Assembly (NCBI GenBank): GCA_900708905.1
Contig: CAADRB010000057.1
Location: 124,001-188,000, forward strand
Length of the DNA stretch: 64,000 nt
Source: Hymenolepis diminuta
Lineage: Eukaryota; Platyhelminthes; Cestoda; Cyclophyllidea; Hymenolepididae
Reading direction: 5' to 3'
The translations under genes and the position numbers were made by a program. Each line of letters opens with the position of its first letter. Within the stretch, counting starts at the first letter, position 1. This document shows positions 24,897 to 39,600 of this stretch, piece after piece. The notes beneath the pieces were generated by a model. The model was not told where the DNA came from and did not search any database. It worked only from the letters and a program-made list of their open reading frames with translations.

Positions 24897-27627
24897 GCAA
24901 TACTGTTTTTATTCTAATTTTTGGAACTGTTGTTAACTGACACCGTCAGTTGTTTAGAGTAGTTCCCGAAGGGTCAAGATAAAAATTTATGTATCGATAA
25001 CCTGTACTGATGCTTACACCCTGTTTTTCTATTATAATGAATAGTATGCAAGCGACATATTCAACTTGTGTTTTGGAATTCACTGAAGGCCACATTGACG
25101 AAAAAGTATTTATTTAGCATTCAATTTCCGCTGAAATCTGAAACTTTTTACCACAAGGACACATTTTTCATTACGCAGATTTAAATCGGAAACTTTTCCT
25201 GCTAGAAGCTCAATAATTTGCTTTATCCCAGGTCCGATAAAAGATGAACACATTCAGCAAGGCAATTTTATTCATTGTTTAATTCTAATCTAAAATCAGC
25301 TACCCCTCCAATACCACTGAAACCATGGATACAGTTGACTTAGATCGAGTCCAATATGCAGAAAAGTAGAAGGAGCTCTTGCTAGGATCAATTTAATTTT
25401 TTCCTTTTCAATGACTTTCTTAATGAACTGTGTATCACAAAATATTATTATACTCATATGGCACATGGCCAATGGCTCATATTTGGCTAATTAATTCAAA
25501 TGATCATTATATGATTAAGAGTCAACTTCATTTAAAACTTATATTGAGAATGAAAAACACGGTTTTCCAAGCTCTATCGTTGCGCTGTTCGTTCCACCTT
25601 GAAGTAAATGTTGCAAAGTATGATATATATTTCCGTGTAAATTATTCCTATGCTCAGTAGACGTCGATTGAAGTCTGTAAACTTTAATTGATTTGGCTAA
25701 TCAAGCGAGAAAAAGACAGCTTATACAATGAAGCCATTCTTTTCCAATTAGCAGTTGATAAAAAGCCTCCATCCCATTTATGATTGATTTTTCAAAGATT
25801 TTTAATTTTCCCTCGATAATAGAAACCTACAAAGTGATATCAGACGAAGAAACTTGCTATTATAATAGATTTAACATGAACTGAAAAATGTCATTAGAAC
25901 CAATTGCGATTTGTATTAAGTGGTGGGGAATAGAATTACGGAAAAAGAAGACAATGATCAGCGAAACCCATGTTTTGGTTCCAATAATCATGATAACCAC
26001 CTGCTATTGAAATTCTTTTGATTTAAATCCTTTTCAAGCCAAGTCAATACAGTAGAAATACGATTCCTATTTGTTCATTATTTTTACATGAACTAAATTA
26101 ATTCATCATTGTATACATTTATCTCACCATTTGAATGGTACATTAACGAACTTAAAATGAATTCGGTACGGGAGAACTACCCATAATGCCATGTCTTGAA
26201 ATGGACATTGTATAGTCTAGCGAATCCCGAACTTTTTGCTTGATAACCGATATAATGAAATATTGTAAGCTTTGTTTGTTCACAAAGATCAAATTTTACG
26301 AGGAATGCAATGCAGAAGATTGAATCAAATCAAACGAATTCCACAATTTAATATTCTCAAAATTGAAAAAGACTAAAGCAAATTGTCAGTCCTGTGAATT
26401 CTGATAGTCACGAACAACGTTGCTAGTGTTAGAAATTAAATCCGGTATTTTTAATTCATAAAGAAATACAATTTCAAATAGCAAGGTTCTGGACAATGCC
26501 TACTTCCTTATCTTCATTTCTTTATAGAAAAGGCTCTCATAAATAAAGGCCTTAATTGTTTAAATACATCAAAAGTTAGTTCACTGAACGAAAACACTGC
26601 CTACCTCACTAATTTGGCGAATCCCTTAAAAGTTTCCATTGGTTGAACAGAAAAAATCTAATAATGTTCTACCGTCGGATAATAAATCATTGCAATCCAT
26701 CATTATAGCTGAATGTTTTCGAGGTGATGGCCAGTAAATTATTAGTTCACGGGAACCTGCTAGTTGTCGTGCTGTGCTAGTAACTGCTTACTACTTCAAT
26801 CTATCCTACTTTTAAGAATCTAAAGATAATGCCTCATGCTATTGGAATACTTATTAACCTTCTGAAATTTTATATTTGCATTAACGGAGCCATTAACTAA
26901 CATGTATTCAGTAACGCTAAAACGGTCTTGTCTGATTTCAAATTTAAATTAGTTTGCTTCTTTCCTACTTCTAAGTGTTCATTTTCATCTTACATTTTAA
27001 GACACTCATTCGTATACTTTTCATTGAAAATTGCAATCGTACTGGAATATCTTCCACCTTTTCAAGACCAATAAAATCGTGACTGAGGCCCTTATTGAGG
27101 GGAAATTTTCGCTGTAAATATTTTTGGAAACAAAATATATTCATTTCACTTCATAATTTTTGGTTATTTTCCGAATTCACATAACCTTAACGTGACCTTA
27201 ACGAGAGCTGGAATATTTCATGTATTTTGGCCATGACCTAAATAAATAAGGTCATTTCTGTGTTTAAATATTTTAAACATTATTTTGAGGTAGTATGCAC
27301 TACCGTATCTTGTTGCTGTTCAGAAAACTAACTTTTACCAATACAATTAATGAAGTTCACAGGCGTGGATCAAGTTTATTATTTCAGCGTATTAAAAACT
27401 TCGAATACGGATTCATTGTCCATTCATGTAAATGGAGGCAAATAAGCACGTATGAAGCGCATCTGTTTATTTACAAAATATGTTTCTTGTAATTACTTAA
27501 TTTCCCACACAGCTTTACAATTGCACATGATGATATACTCAAAATGCGGTGAATCCTGACTAAAGGTCTTCTTTAGGATGTAATAATAACACGATTTAAT
27601 CTTACTTTTTACAAATTCAATTGAATT
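24897..27627. other. 3' flank of the DPP-like gene, non-coding
   Basis: AT-rich with no recognised gene. On the minus strand, AATAAA motifs at 27466-27471 and 27375-27380 lie about 160 and 250 bases past the DPP-like stop codon and are reasonable polyadenylation signals. The plus-strand open frames at 25430-25660 and 27295-27492 have no motif support. Confidence 0.45.
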
Positions 27628-30600
27628 TCAATTTTGGTTCGTAAAGTTGGGAATTTTATCCCAACGACTTGAAGTTCGATTAAAACAGTCGAAAAGAAAA
27701 TCGGAGACTTCCTTGATGAAGGAAATATGTTCCTCTACATTTAGGGTGCCCAAAGCTCCGCAAGAATGTAGCTAAAATGGGAAAAAATATATGAATTCAA
27801 TGTAAAATCAGTGTTTTCAGGAATGGCAACTATCAAAGCTCCAACATGGACAATAAAGGAGTAAAACCTGCAAACTGTTTTACCTTTTTTCCTGATTGAA
27901 TTAACTTAGGGCGTTGCCTCTGGCGTCACACCAGTCTAAGGCGCAATCGATCCATTTGGTTAATTAAATGGCAAAGACTATTACAAGCTGTAGACTTTAC
28001 CTCCAATTAAATCAATGTCATCAGTCAGTTGAATTATTGATTTGCTTACATCCCTTTCTCATCAGATCATTTATCATATGAAGCTGTTGCTCAGATATGT
28101 CCATAGATAACTTATCAGTGTTCTCCCCCTGGAATATGGAAGAGGAAAGTTTAAATATTTCTAGTCCCTAGAGCAGCAGAGAGGCCAAGGCTGCTTCTAT
28201 TAATTTTTGATCGTGACATGAGAAGTCATACTTTCACAGGTACATATATTTAAATTTCTGTACTATTCCATTGTTAGTGTTTCATTTTGCACTATTAATG
28301 GACTTCAAAGTGTCAAAGTGTGATATGCAAAGACGGAGATTGTGGTTTTATTAAGATAAAGGCTGAACAAAATTTATAGAAAGAATGGCTAGCCTGTTAC
28401 TTAAAGATGCTTCAAACAGAAATTTAAAATAATCGCATCCCGAACGTTTATCAGTGTCCTATTAGATTCACTTATTTTCACTGCTGATGGAGTGTGAATT
28501 TTACTTTAATTTCAGAGTGCATCTATTCAACAACTTGGTGATAAGTGAAACGAAAGCGATTTCCGGAATTTCACATTTAATAAATTTTTGTCTTCATAAT
28601 TGCTAATTAAACAATCAATTAATTTGAATTACATTATATAAATCTCTTTTAAGTGACTGTTTTGTTTCAAATATTTAAAATTGAAACCGGCACTTGCAAA
28701 GCATAAGGTAATGGAAATTAATAGATACTTTCTCAAAAAGTAATATTGAATGTAAATTAAAAACTACAACTTTGAGAATCTCTGCAATATTTCCATCATT
28801 AATTATAAGGAAAGAGAGATTAAAAAGCTTACCTGTAAATCATGGTCGATTTTGTTCCGTACCAAAAACTGAGATAATTCTGCAGTTTGATTGAATGGAT
28901 AGAGAGCTGAAATTGAACGCAAATGATAGCCTTTAATTTAAACTTGTAATTAACAGGGAAGCAGTATAATTATTAAGAGCTTACAATCGGAGTATTCATG
29001 CATTACAAGTATAGATTTATCCAACAAATTTATTGGATGCTGAACTAAATTCACCATCTGAAATATTAAAAAAAAACGAATTTATAATAAATGAACGAGG
29101 ATTAGTTGATTTAACCAAATTAACTTACGACATAATTTGGCTCGTTTTCTTTAAATGATTTCAGGTATCTCTCAGCCAGCGTTGAAACTAAAGGCAATAG
29201 AGTTAACGGGTTGTAAAATACGAGTTTATTGTTAATTAATAATTTTATCCATCAAATGACTTTAAAAGAGCCATTAGGTTAAAATTTCAATGAATGGGTT
29301 TCAAGCAAACATTATTTGATGTCACACACGCTCTGTTCCATTCTTAAAAGGAAATTCTAAGGTTTACTTGGAATGAACTACTTCATTATCAACTTTCACT
29401 AATGCCGGTCCATGTAAATATCAAATTAAAAGTAGTCAGTAAAACAATTTATTGTCTATTTGCAGATAACCTCTTCTGAAGTAGATGGAGCAAATCATTT
29501 CTGTACATATAGGACACCTATGAATGTACTAATAAAAATTAATTTTGCGAAGACATTATAAAGTCATAAGCCACTTTATAACCAGAAATCAGCATTGAGA
29601 CAAATTTTAAACTACATCTCGTCTCTTTTTATTTTTTACAAATTAGTCATTTAACAACGCACTTAAATATTAATTCTTTGATTAATATTTCCAATTCTCT
29701 AAAAGAGTATTAAATTTGAATGTTCTTCTCTTCCTCATAAGGCGAAAATGTGATACATTTTCCGAAAAAATAGTAACTGAATTAGGTTTAAACGTAACTA
29801 AATGATCTGGAAAATTCAGTGATTTTCGTTGGACCTGAACTTTTCAATGCATCTTCTAGTGTTTTTCCTTAGTTACCTATAAAAATAAAAATTTCAACGC
29901 CTATATCCTGATAGTTTCTATTTCACAGGGTTAATAGTGGGCATTTCGACTATATTTTTTACTTATTCAAAAAGTTGGTGGGTTTTCAGAAGGGAACTGA
30001 ATAGAAATACAAAAAAGTAAGGGCGTTACAAGAGTCTCACAAAACCTGATATTAGGACTCGGGTTTTATGGCTTTTGTTAATTGAATGTAATCAACGGCT
30101 TCATTTTTCAAGGGTTCGTTTCCAGGATCCGCCTCTTATTTTCAAAATAAATCCATATTTGCAGAGTCCAGTCCGGTTGACCAAACACACCAAATGTATT
30201 TTCTTTTAGTGAAGAAGATTCTAACAAATGGTAAGACTATAATTATTTTGAAATAGGAAAGCCAAACTTAGTACGTATAACTGATATCTTGCAGGTTCCA
30301 TATGAACAGTCTTCTAAAAACACTTATTTGGCTTTATCAGTGATTATAGGGAAGTTTAAGCCACAAGTTTACTTTGTGGCTTGGGGAAAAAGCATCTTCT
30401 GCAGAATTCCTTGGTGCATAGAAATCGGCCTGCATGCGATAATTCTAGAATAGATGAGTGAAAATAAAACCGGGCATGTTGATCTTAATGTGAAGTTCAT
30501 CAATAATGATTCGCTACTCTTGAAGAATAATATGCTAGATATTAATATTGAGTAAAATGCTTCAAAGGACATTATTTTTACATGAACTAAAATATAACTT

Positions 30601-33600
30601 TGAATTGAAAGCAAGAGATATTGAAATAGAGTATTTCCTCTTATCTGGATATAGCTACCAATTTATTTAGGCCTTTAAATGAATTAACTTAGCCAAAAGG
30701 AAAAAATACATTAAATATGGAGAGATTAGTTTATTATGATTTGTATTTAAACGAATTAAGGGTTAAGTTAATAGAACAATCCTTCCAATTCCATGTTATA
30801 AAATTCCAAACTTTAAAGTTATTTGGCATTTTGACTAAATCAAAATAACAAGTGCATAAACTTCTTAGCAAAACTTTTTTCTCATGAGAGCTCGGGAACT
30901 AGACCTTAAGTTGGGCCTTCCACAATATTTAAATTAGTTCAATAAGATTGTCACTGCCATTGATACTGAAGGGGGAGAGCGAGAGAGTTTAGCTCACCTG
31001 TTTTTGAGTAGTTGATGATGGGGGTTATGAGAACACCGCAGCGGGGTACGATCGGAGAGTGACCGCTGGCTAAAATTAATCCAGCGAGATGAGCGTCCGC
31101 ACCCTAGAAAAATTTCGATTTACTGAAACCTAATGTAAATGATCTTTGATGGTACTTTACGAGTAGAGGATCGAAATTACTTGTTAGAAATAATAGAACA
31201 TTGCATACTCTTATATTATTTAAACTTTAAAATGACCTACAACTGCGTGTCTCCATTATTGGACAACTCTCTGCTTAGACGCCTCTAACACTCCAAGATT
31301 TTCGACAACTCTTACCTGTTGATCTCGTGTAAAAAGGGAGTATATTACAAAATTCCACGTTAATGATCTGGTTTAGGTAAAATAGAATACAAATTTCTTG
31401 AATTGCGGATCAAATTTTTTATTTTGCTGGGCATTTAACCGAAACGTTTTTATCTCTGTTTTTTTATTTCTTGGAAATCTATTGGGTTTTCAACATTTTG
31501 CCGCTATAATTATATAAATGTGTCAAGTTTTACTAATTTTATCAAAGTTAAGTTGATTATGTGGAAAATAAATCAATCATAATTCAAAAGGACAGTAAGC
31601 ATCTGCTACTTGTCTAAAATGATAATAAGATACCTCGGTTTAATCTTAATAATTAGTCCAGGGTTCAAAATGTTCTCTTCCCGAGCGATTTTATATACTT
31701 GTCTACTTATTCTTATTCTCTTCTAGTTGTATTCTCTTGTAAAAGCGCGCTTCTTCCATTCTTTTGTTTATAGACCGAGGCAGTAGTAATTCCAGATAAT
31801 AGTGGGTAAATGAATAATGCAGGAGACATTTGTCACTAACATTAACGCTTTACTAAATTGGATTTATCAAACTGCATTAGAATTGCAAAGTACAAAAAAT
31901 TCTCATAAAATATTTGTAAGCTAAGATAAGCATAAATGTAATTTTCTATTAAGGTAACATTTTGTTCAATTTGGAAGTTGTTCTATTTGACAGAAAACAG
32001 ATTTGAGTTGTGAGTAAATAGAAATTTATATCGTTTATTTAAATTATGAATTAGATTATGAAAATTTACAATTTTTTCATCAAATATTTCTTAACAAAGG
32101 TTAGAATATAGATAAAACAAACTTTTTAGTTATTTAGTGTAAAAACCGGATAAATTAATGGTGTCCCTTTATAATATATGTTATTGAATAAGAAAATAGG
32201 TAAAATAGTTAGGAAATATTGCATGATTGAAGTGAAACAAAAGTTAAATAATAATTATTAGAAGTTGGTCAAATTTTATCTGCTTTAGAAACGCTTTAAG
32301 CGATATACATAATGAAATTTTAGTTAAAATCATTTTTGCATTGCATTCGCAGAAGTTGACAGGAATTCTCACTAAATAAACACATTTTATGATTTGAATG
32401 GATGATTTTCATAATATGATAATTGATTTTGATATGTTATTCTAATTAAATAGGACTTTGATAACCGATTAATCGGTGTCAAACGGGTTTAGACTCCACG
32501 TAACATTGCTTATCTTCGGCATCGTGTTTCATTGTAAGTCTAAAAATTTAGATTCTCGACTAAGTCAAACTTGTCATTATTTCATATCTTTCACTGTGAT
32601 ACTAAAATATACTAAATTTGATTTTAACTGAACAAAATATAGTTGTATGGAACCCAATTTTTACCTATATTCCATAAAACCCAACTGGTTAGTGGTCATT
32701 ATTATTGTTAGTATTATTGTTATATCCTACCGATCAGTGTCCATTGTATCAAATTCACTTGTTACTCAGCTCATTTCGATTAGTTTTTAACCTCAGAGTC
32801 TTACCTACAAGTGAGGCCTTTACTTCACCAATTTTCAGAATGAGTTATTTCCATGCGTTTGACTCTTTACGTAATAAGCGCCGAGTCCACTGAAGGAGAA
32901 TTTTCAGAGCAATGAAATAGCATTCATGATATGAATCAGCATGATCTCTTAAGCGTCTATGAGTGTCGACTCTGTGACCGACGTCCATATAGAAACTCAA
33001 GTTAGAAGCTTCGTCAACGATACACGTGAATAATCAGGCATAAATTGGATTACACCTCACAGACTTCCTTTTTTAACCTTGACCATACTTTTTAGATATA
33101 TCATAATTAAAGCATATAATACCCAAATGTGCACTTAAAAGAAATGCAGCGGGCGGATTCCATTTTATACAACAGAATATGCACTTTAGCTCTGAGTTGT
33201 TATTAGATTAATATCAAAATAGTTTAGGATGAATAAAAGGAGTAATACTAAAACTTTGAAATTTTCCTCATCAGGATTTAGAAGTGCATTATTATAACGT
33301 TGTTATTTTGTCAACTTTGCACAAATTAAATGAATACTTAAACAGCATGTACGGATGGGTATTTAAAAAGTTAAATGGCCCACTGCAAGTTGCATGCAGG
33401 AGCTTTAATAATAAGATAATTAACAGTTCATTGAGGGAGTTTTTAAGTTAAAACCGCATTAATGCCCGAAAACTCACCCTCTTGCCTATCACAGCAACCT
33501 GGTCTGGATTGATATAATGATAATTATCCTGGACAGTCCTAAAATAACAAATATCAGTAAAGTGACTGCTTCTTAAACTTATTATAATAACATTTTGTGT

Positions 33601-36600
33601 TCTATCAATCATCTTAATTTTAAAGGCTTTTAGCCTTCTGATTTTAGTACTTATGAGGCTTTATGCATTAACAGATAGAGATTAAAATAAAATGCGTGAC
33701 TAGATTAATTTTGAAAAGCACTATTTAATTTATGGAAATTTAAAACTAAACAGAGTAGCGATTTGCACTTACTTGAGCAGACTACGATAGAGCACAACCT
33801 GAGATGTGGGATTCTCGGTGGAATAGAGATTTCCGCAGACACCCAGCCAATTTTCTACTCGCCCCACTATGACTCGTTCACGGGAGCTCAAGGAGAAGGC
33901 AAGTTTTTCATAAAGATTATCCTCCAAAGACCGATGTAAATTTTTCCGTCTAATAAGAAAAAATTAAGCATTTTTTGCGCCGATAGAAGTGCATGACTTA
34001 TTACGCCAGGCTCTTTGTACTTTTAAACGTTAACTGCTTATACGATATACTTGAAGTTATAAATATATTACTACAGAATGTGGGTGCTTAATCTCATTAA
34101 ATAGCGTAAAACCCTCTTGGCTCTCCAGGTGGTTTATTTATATTTGAGGTATTAACTAATTTTCCTAAATTTCATAGCCCCTTCGGTGATGTCTCAAATA
34201 AAATAGATTTTCTTTGTAACTGTAAATGGATACAGATAAATAGATATAATGACTCATTTCTCTTTCACACTCCAATTACGACTCAGGCTAACTTGAATTA
34301 TTGAAGAAGCTTGAATGCTGCTGACAAGAGTAAAAGTCACAAAACTACTGACCGAAAGGCATGTATAAAATCACTTATAAAACAAAGGATCATTCCTTAA
34401 TAAGTTTCGACACACAACTCACGTCGGTAACACTGTGTTAGTTGAGACCAATAAATGACGTAGAAGCTCAGTCCCATTTAACAAAACTGTGAATTAGTAT
34501 TTTAAGGATAGAAAAGTCCTCTTCCCTTGGTTATTTCTAAAATTATCCGAAACTATGCGTGAAATTTGACATTTTAAAAGTAAAAGTGCACGACCCAACT
34601 TCAGTCTAACAGCACCGACGTGCGTAAATGATTTTTTGACAGCCTTCTACCAAGCAACTACATCTCAAGAGAGATATGCAGAGATTAGGCAAGAAAATAT
34701 TACAATTCACAGCATTTTAGATTCAAATGACACCTAATGAAGCATTATATCCTCTAATTAAATACAAATTAATTTTTAAAGCCTAGAATAAAAATGTGTG
34801 TTCAAAGATTAAACGAATCGGACCAAAATTATGACTGAATATTTCTTTAAATGAAACTGTTTCAGCTGAACTTGACCGAACATTCAAAGAGGCATATTTT
34901 ACGAAAATGAATAAGGGTTACTTTTCCCTTCATTTTTTAATCCAGGTTTGATATAAGATGGATCACATACCTCATCAATTCAACAACATACATAATTACC
35001 CACCCGCAAGAACGATGAAAGAGATAAGTTTTTCCCATTTTTTTTATTTTTGACTTGTATATCACGTTTTACTACCGTCAAAAACCTGTTCTCCAATTTT
35101 GCGATCCTTCCAAACAGTAAATAGCTTCGGCAAGTGTTGCTCTCTTAAGGGCTAATTATGTGTAACGTTTCAAGATTGGATGCAATAGTGCACGTTACAG
35201 CGGTTCCAAAATTCTCTCCTCGTGGTTGAATCTCCATCTAATGGCATTTTGAGCCCAGTGTTCTGCCACAATGTAGATGAATAGACGTCAAACTTTAGCC
35301 AAAGCACTCCCATCAACAGAAGCTTGAATGGAAACGCGTTTACTCTTAATGAGCGAATAATCTGTTGAGCGAATTTTTCATCCACATGTACTATCAATAA
35401 GTGTAGGATTCCATCCAATTTCATTCCTCTACCCTCAAGATTTATGGCATTTTATCATTAGGCCTAAAGAAGGATAATTGAGATATAAATTTAGAATATT
35501 AATACTTTTCTGATTTAATATAAGCGCGAGACTCGCACAAATGGTGGCTATTAAATTCTCTTTATACTTCGACAATACTTCAAATACCATTAAACAAATG
35601 ACAAAACAGGTAAAGGCAAAACGATATAAATTTGAACCTATCATAAAATTAATGAAATTAAATACTCGCTTACGAGGGAATCAGTCCAACGTCGAAATAA
35701 GAAATAAAAAAGAAAACGTTGTAATTAAAAATATTATTGACGCCAGTATACGAGACAACCCAACGTATTTTTTAATTGATTGCCTACCATACATAGTAGA
35801 AAGTAAATCATTATATTCTGTCACGTCTGTATTGCTCAGGTCTTATGAAATAACTGAAAAGTTATTTATTCCCGTGTAACAGCCACATGTGTTTACTATA
35901 ATCTTAAGATCTGTGAGAAATAACCGATCATGCACTACTGGGCGTAGTCTGTGAGTTAAAAAATATGCATACTAACACAATTACGTAAGATAGGGAAAAT
36001 CAGCTTACACGACAAGCAGAAAAGCATACTGCGTGATATGGTTCTCATTCAAAGTTGGTGGGTACCAGAAGCGTACTAAGACATTGCAGTCATCTTCTAT
36101 TGTATTCAGCGCACTTTTTCTTATTGTGAGGCATCTCAAAGTGGAGTAGGGCATCCAGAACTGTTCGCCTCCATCAAGGACATTTGAAACCAAAAAAGAT
36201 AATCCAAGTGGCATATGCTTAAATAGTCGTCTTGTTTTCACTTTTAACTTGACCGCATCATCATCCTTATTGGCTAATTTTGGTGGCAATTGTTCGTCAG
36301 GAATAAACACATCGTCAATGTCAACTGATCGCCGTTTCCTAACAGTTTCATTTTTGGAGTTCGTTGAATTCCTCAGTAATGCAGTCATAAGCGTACTTCT
36401 CCATAAAATTGTTGCTAAATTAAAACAAAACATATTTCTGTATTACAATATCTAAAGGCGTATTACTTAATCGCTTCTCCGCCAAATATGAGAAAACATA
36501 AATATCCGTTCCTGTTTCTTTCCATTCCATCCAATCGCAAGTGAGAATGGGTTTGATGAGGTGATTATTGATAATTTTGGCATCGGCTTCTCCATAAGTC

Positions 36601-39600
36601 TCTGTGATAGAACCAGTGAGTCGATTTTGAAGAAGAGTTGTGGCTGATCGTTGAATGTGAAGAGGTTCAAAAAATTCGTATCCGGTCTCAAACCTGGCAG
36701 CGAAAGAACTACTGTCATCACTAACTGTGGCGTAGGCTAAGCGGGAGTATATGTTGGTTTCATTTTTCGATCCGATGAAGCAGGTTAGGCAGACCGTTGA
36801 GCCATCCGTTATATCTAACCTAAAATAAGGTTATAAAGGGAATGATATTTTAGGTATTAAACCTGGAGTATTATGACATTTCATGTTCGTGATAATATCA
36901 GACAGCTCGAAAAACTCCCTGACTGTCATATGAGCAATACTTTGGATTTCCTATTTAATTTATTCATTTGTATGGTTAAACATATTATAATTCTTTGAGC
37001 TCTATGGAGCAAAGAAACAATGCAAACTTTCGCTATAGACTTAAACAGGAGGTTTTTGCCTAGCTAACATAGTCGAATAAACCTGTTATGCGGATATTTT
37101 AGGAATAAAAATGAAATAATCGTGAAATATATAATCGAATTATTTTTATTAAGAGGGTTGGAAAACGATATTTTTGCATCAAAGTTAACTTAAATTAATT
37201 ACTAGCCATTCAAATAAGGCATTTGATTTGTCCTCATCTCCTCAGATTCCATTTATTAAACGGTAAAAACAATCACAAGGTAACAATCTTTTCCCGTTTT
37301 AATGAATTTGATTTTTTTAATTTTTTGGATCGAGAGTTTTTATTAGACTTGTACTATCGTAAACTCAAGAGAACAGCAAGGCCAGAAGGCCAGAGCTCTG
37401 GATGTATTTTATCAATTAATTCAACAAAGGGCTAGTCATACTTCAAGCGCGTGTCTGAGTGCGAGCTCCATTATTTTATTAAGTACCTTTTAATAATTGG
37501 ATTTGATATAAACTGAATGTCCTGTCGGTTACTTTTCATTCCATTATTTATTAAAAATATAAATTAATGAGATATCATTTATTCTATTTCGCATATCTAT
37601 TCATCTTCTAACCCGGATATTGGTCAAACATGATAAAATTTATTTCCCAATATGAAAAGAATTTTGCGTAATTTATTTTCACCTTAATAGATGTTTCGAT
37701 CCCTCAACGGCAAAAGCAGAAGTAAACCAAACGTAGTTATCCATCACTTTTTCCAAGCTTTCTACTTTGTATTCCTTTGGGGTCAACCAGACATGAGATT
37801 CGACTTTGCCGCCTTTTACAAACTATGAAAAAATGTGGTTTAGTCGGTAAGATAGCTAGAACATACCTTTAGTTTTGCAACCCGATATTGCAACCGATTT
37901 TCAATGAGTTCAGGTAGAATTGTGTAATATACTCCACGTTCATGGTTTTGGAAATGATTTGGTATCTATGATGAATTGCAGATAAATGCGAAGTTAACTT
38001 CAGCATAAAGATTTTCATCATTTTTGAACAAAATTTTGTCAACTAAAATAAAATTTTAATGCTGATAAATGTTGAATTTTTCCATTATTCTGGTAATGGA
38101 AAATGAATAACTTCAAGAACAGCCCTTATGTTGATGAATTTCCTACTAATAAAACAACGGACAGTTCAATGTTACTTTATTTTCGCTGTTAAGGATTTAA
38201 AACAAATTGATTACTGTGACTTTAGATGGGACAAGGAAATTTTCTGAAGGACAAAAATATCCTGTAGATATTTCTTTAAAACTCCTCCTTTATTTACTTT
38301 AATGCACTTGAAACTTTGAAGAGGAACAAATAGATACAATATTCTAATTTTCTACTTTTCGAATTTGTTTCTGCGTGTTGATCTGTTACATTCCACAAAT
38401 AGCTCCTTTTTGAACAAATTCAGCAGCGTGAAAATGTTTCATGTTTAGATCACTCTGGATTAAACCCCGTCAATATTCTGCATACAATTTTGTGATGCAA
38501 ATTACACGACCCTGGATATTCCAGATAACGAGTTCCCAGAGTATTGTTCATAATGAGAATGCAAGGAAATACTTGACTAAGTTAAAATTGTGATCTATTC
38601 ATGACAATTTCTTTGGCATTTGAATTTCAATCTCTGTGAAAATTATGACTCCACGAAATTTTCAATTGAAGTATTTTTTTGTTTCATTAGTAAGCCTCTA
38701 TGATGATACCCATGCCTGTTTTGTTCATGCGGAACAAATTTCATAAAAACGAAGTACTTATCCAAAAAATACCTCCGATTGCACATAACTCATAATATTT
38801 TAAAAAATCAAGGGATCTTACTATCCTTAGGAAAATGAAATACCGTTCAATTTTAGATTACTGAAAGAGGAAATGCATGAAGTTTATAGTATTTGTATCT
38901 AAAATATGGGAAACAAAACAATGTGTACGTACATATTCAAACAGTGGAATGAAAAAAATTGACATTCTACCCACAAACGCATCCAGAATTTTTTCCAATT
39001 TGAAGCTTTATAGGAGAAAGGCGAAGTTGCGCTCTACTACTAACAAGCAGAGAAAGGGGAAAGTGGTGATATTAAATGCGTGTTTCTAGCGCTGGACATT
39101 TTCTGTCGCATTTTATGATAAGAATGCGAGCAGCATTAGCAGCAGTACTGCTAACCAGTGTAAGCCCGATGCAGGTTAATTATCGGAAAGGTAGTCCCCA
39201 GAAATAAGATACTGATATTACTGGTGAATTTGGAAAAGTGTGGACGAATTTCTACAAGGAGGTTGGCTGTACTATCTTCGAAAGCAAAACCGAAATTAAA
39301 GAGGCCAGTCATGAGCTAATGAAATTCCCAAACATAGACATTTTATATAAAATACATATTCAATCTGTTATATATAACATATAATATTATAATGAAAATA
39401 TATCTATCACAGAATTTATTGTAAGCTCTATCAGTATTTCCCTAGGAAAGCACACAAGCCACTTACCCTCCCCAAAGATTGGATTAAATTTATTAGATGT
39501 AGGTTAGCTTTCCCAACAAGTAACAATCATTAGCATTTCATACATTGGCTACTCGAGGTCAGGATTTTAAAAATTTTGATATATTTTCAGGTTGCTCATT

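Noticed and set aside
35170..35424. Open frame inside a DPP-like intron, with a segment resembling ASVDG in another frame
   Set aside because: The exons on either side join in phase without it and the joined sequence matches DPP6 continuously (YAFLLVV then RKNLHRSLEDNLYEKL). The ASVDG frame meets a stop with no acceptor after it.
39078..39330. Plus-strand stretch faintly like a ribosomal protein S15a pseudogene (LVNLEKCGRISTR)
   Set aside because: The resemblance is a few residues only, with stops and no consistent frame; too weak to call.
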